Shown: one piece after another, positions 6,199 through 6,466 of the stretch
Position numbering within the stretch: position 1 is the first letter of the stretch
How the letters are laid out: each line of letters opens with the position of its first letter
Origin: Bacteroidia bacterium
GTDB lineage: Bacteria; Bacteroidota; Bacteroidia; Bacteroidales; Dysgonomonadaceae
NCBI GenBank assembly: GCA_025999435.1
Contig: BNXH01000083.1
Coordinates: forward strand, 1-6,466
Reading direction: 5' to 3'
DNA length: 6,466 nt
Notes under the pieces: model-generated
Databases searched by the model: none
The model's input: only the letters and a program-made list of their open reading frames with translations
What the model was told of the DNA's origin: nothing
Program-made: the position numbers and the translations under genes

Positions 6199-6264
6199 CA
6201 CTGAGCAGACACTGAGGTTCACTGAGACTAAAAAAACTCAGTGTTTCTCCGTGTCTTCTCAGTG
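6199..6264. repeat. 66-bp imperfect palindrome of phased CACTGAG units
   Basis: The left arm carries CACTGAG at 6199, 6210 and 6220. The right arm carries the complements CTCAGTG at 6237 and 6258, with CTCCGTG at 6247. Arms 6199-6226 and 6237-6264 (28 nt each) pair with about five mismatched positions around a 10-nt A-rich loop. Units are spaced 10-11 bp, one helical turn. The arms could form a long hairpin in RNA or a cruciform. No U tract follows, so it is not a standard terminator. It resembles dispersed intergenic palindromes (REP/MITE-like) seen in many bacteria; no such family can be confirmed from one copy. Confidence 0.75.
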
Positions 6265-6331
6265 GTACTCAATGTCATAAAATATATTTACCGACCTGAT
6301 TATAAACTATTAGACATTATATAGATTAAAT

Positions 6332-6466
6332 TTATATTGCGTTATATTTCAATGATATACGGAAGTTATGCAAGCCACAGGCGATAAGCATAACCGTATC
6401 ATCAAAACCAAATTTAGTACATCGCAAGCGTTCTTTGACAATACGACATCGTTTGACGCCCCCAAT
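6332..6466 (-). CDS. IS5-type (DDE_Tnp_4-like) transposase, C-terminal end, partial
   Basis: Open from the window edge to TAA at 6332-6334, 44 residues. It reads IGGVKRCRIVKERLRCTKFG, then FDDTVMLIACGLHNFRISLK. This is the usual C-terminal block of IS5-group transposases, where the catalytic Glu lies just before IGG.K..R and the protein ends soon after the A-LHN-R motif. The rest of the gene, the other catalytic residues and the element's outer end are beyond the window, so I cannot tell whether it is intact. No start is visible in the window. It points toward the GH94 remnant and is separated from it by the palindrome and terminator. Confidence 0.75.
   Translation of the reverse strand: MGGVKRCRIVKERLRCTKFGFDDTVMLIACGLHNFRISLKYNAI

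Larger units (their letters stand above)
5977..6331. other. Intergenic stretch between GH94 remnant and IS5-type fragment
   Basis: It contains, in order, a terminator (6011-6058), a possible AraC C-terminal scrap (6065-6133), a GC-rich hairpin TCCGGC/GCCGGA (6120-6125 with 6133-6138, 7-nt loop) and a large palindrome (6199-6264). I see nothing in 6139-6198. 6265-6331 should contain the end of the IS5-type element, but no inverted repeat can be assigned because the other end is outside the window. Confidence 0.5.

Noticed and set aside
6199..6264. CRISPR-like array from the CACTGAG repeats
   Set aside because: Units are 7 bp with 3-4 bp gaps and are arranged as an inverted pair; no spacers and no cas genes.
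6301..6312. TATAAACTATTA also occurs at 2182-2193 beside the IS982 left end
   Set aside because: A 12-bp AT-only-type match in AT-rich DNA with different flanks; not enough for an attachment site or shared target.

Overview
No experimentally novel system is visible. The window looks like an AT-rich chromosomal segment of a Bacteroidales-type member of the Bacteroidota. The grounds are a TonB-dependent receptor of the Bacteroidota type, an IS982-family transposase of the kind common in Bacteroides and relatives, an AraC regulator whose start resembles Bacteroidales carbohydrate regulators, a TAnnTTTG-type promoter, and almost no Shine-Dalgarno sequences. I cannot name the species from sequence alone.

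Layout. 1-2178 (+) is the 3' part of a TonB-dependent outer-membrane receptor, whose gene starts before the window. 2194-3321 is a complete 1128-bp IS982-family insertion sequence. It has 18-bp terminal inverted repeats (17/18 matching) and a perfect 5-bp target duplication (TATTA). It landed 15 bp after the receptor stop codon, between the gene and a strong hairpin at 3335-3376 that was probably the receptor's own terminator. 3377-3592 has no recognisable gene, only hairpins. 3593-4004 (-) is a broken IS200/IS605-type TnpA transposase with a frameshift, a missing 5' end and no visible catalytic tyrosine. It ends against the start of an AraC-family regulator (4028-4924, +), which has no ATG start and can only begin at a TTG directly after a stop codon. 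4925-5302 is AT-rich and mostly empty. 5303-5976 (+) is a decayed C-terminal fragment of a GH94 glycoside phosphorylase or cyclic beta-glucan synthase-type enzyme, with an internal deletion and an in-frame TGA where tryptophan is expected. It is followed by a good intrinsic terminator (6011-6058). 6065-6133 may hold a shredded AraC C-terminus. 6199-6264 is a 66-bp palindrome built from phased CACTGAG units. 6332-6466 (-) is the C-terminal end of an IS5-type transposase that runs off the window.

Reading of the whole: a region worn down by repeated insertion and deletion. One young, intact IS sits beside remnants of two other transposase families, and the former sugar-metabolism content (regulator plus GH94 enzyme) has been partly lost. 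The receptor and the IS982 transposase look intact as far as they can be read. The AraC gene is intact in its domains but has probably lost its original 5' end and promoter, and perhaps its targets.
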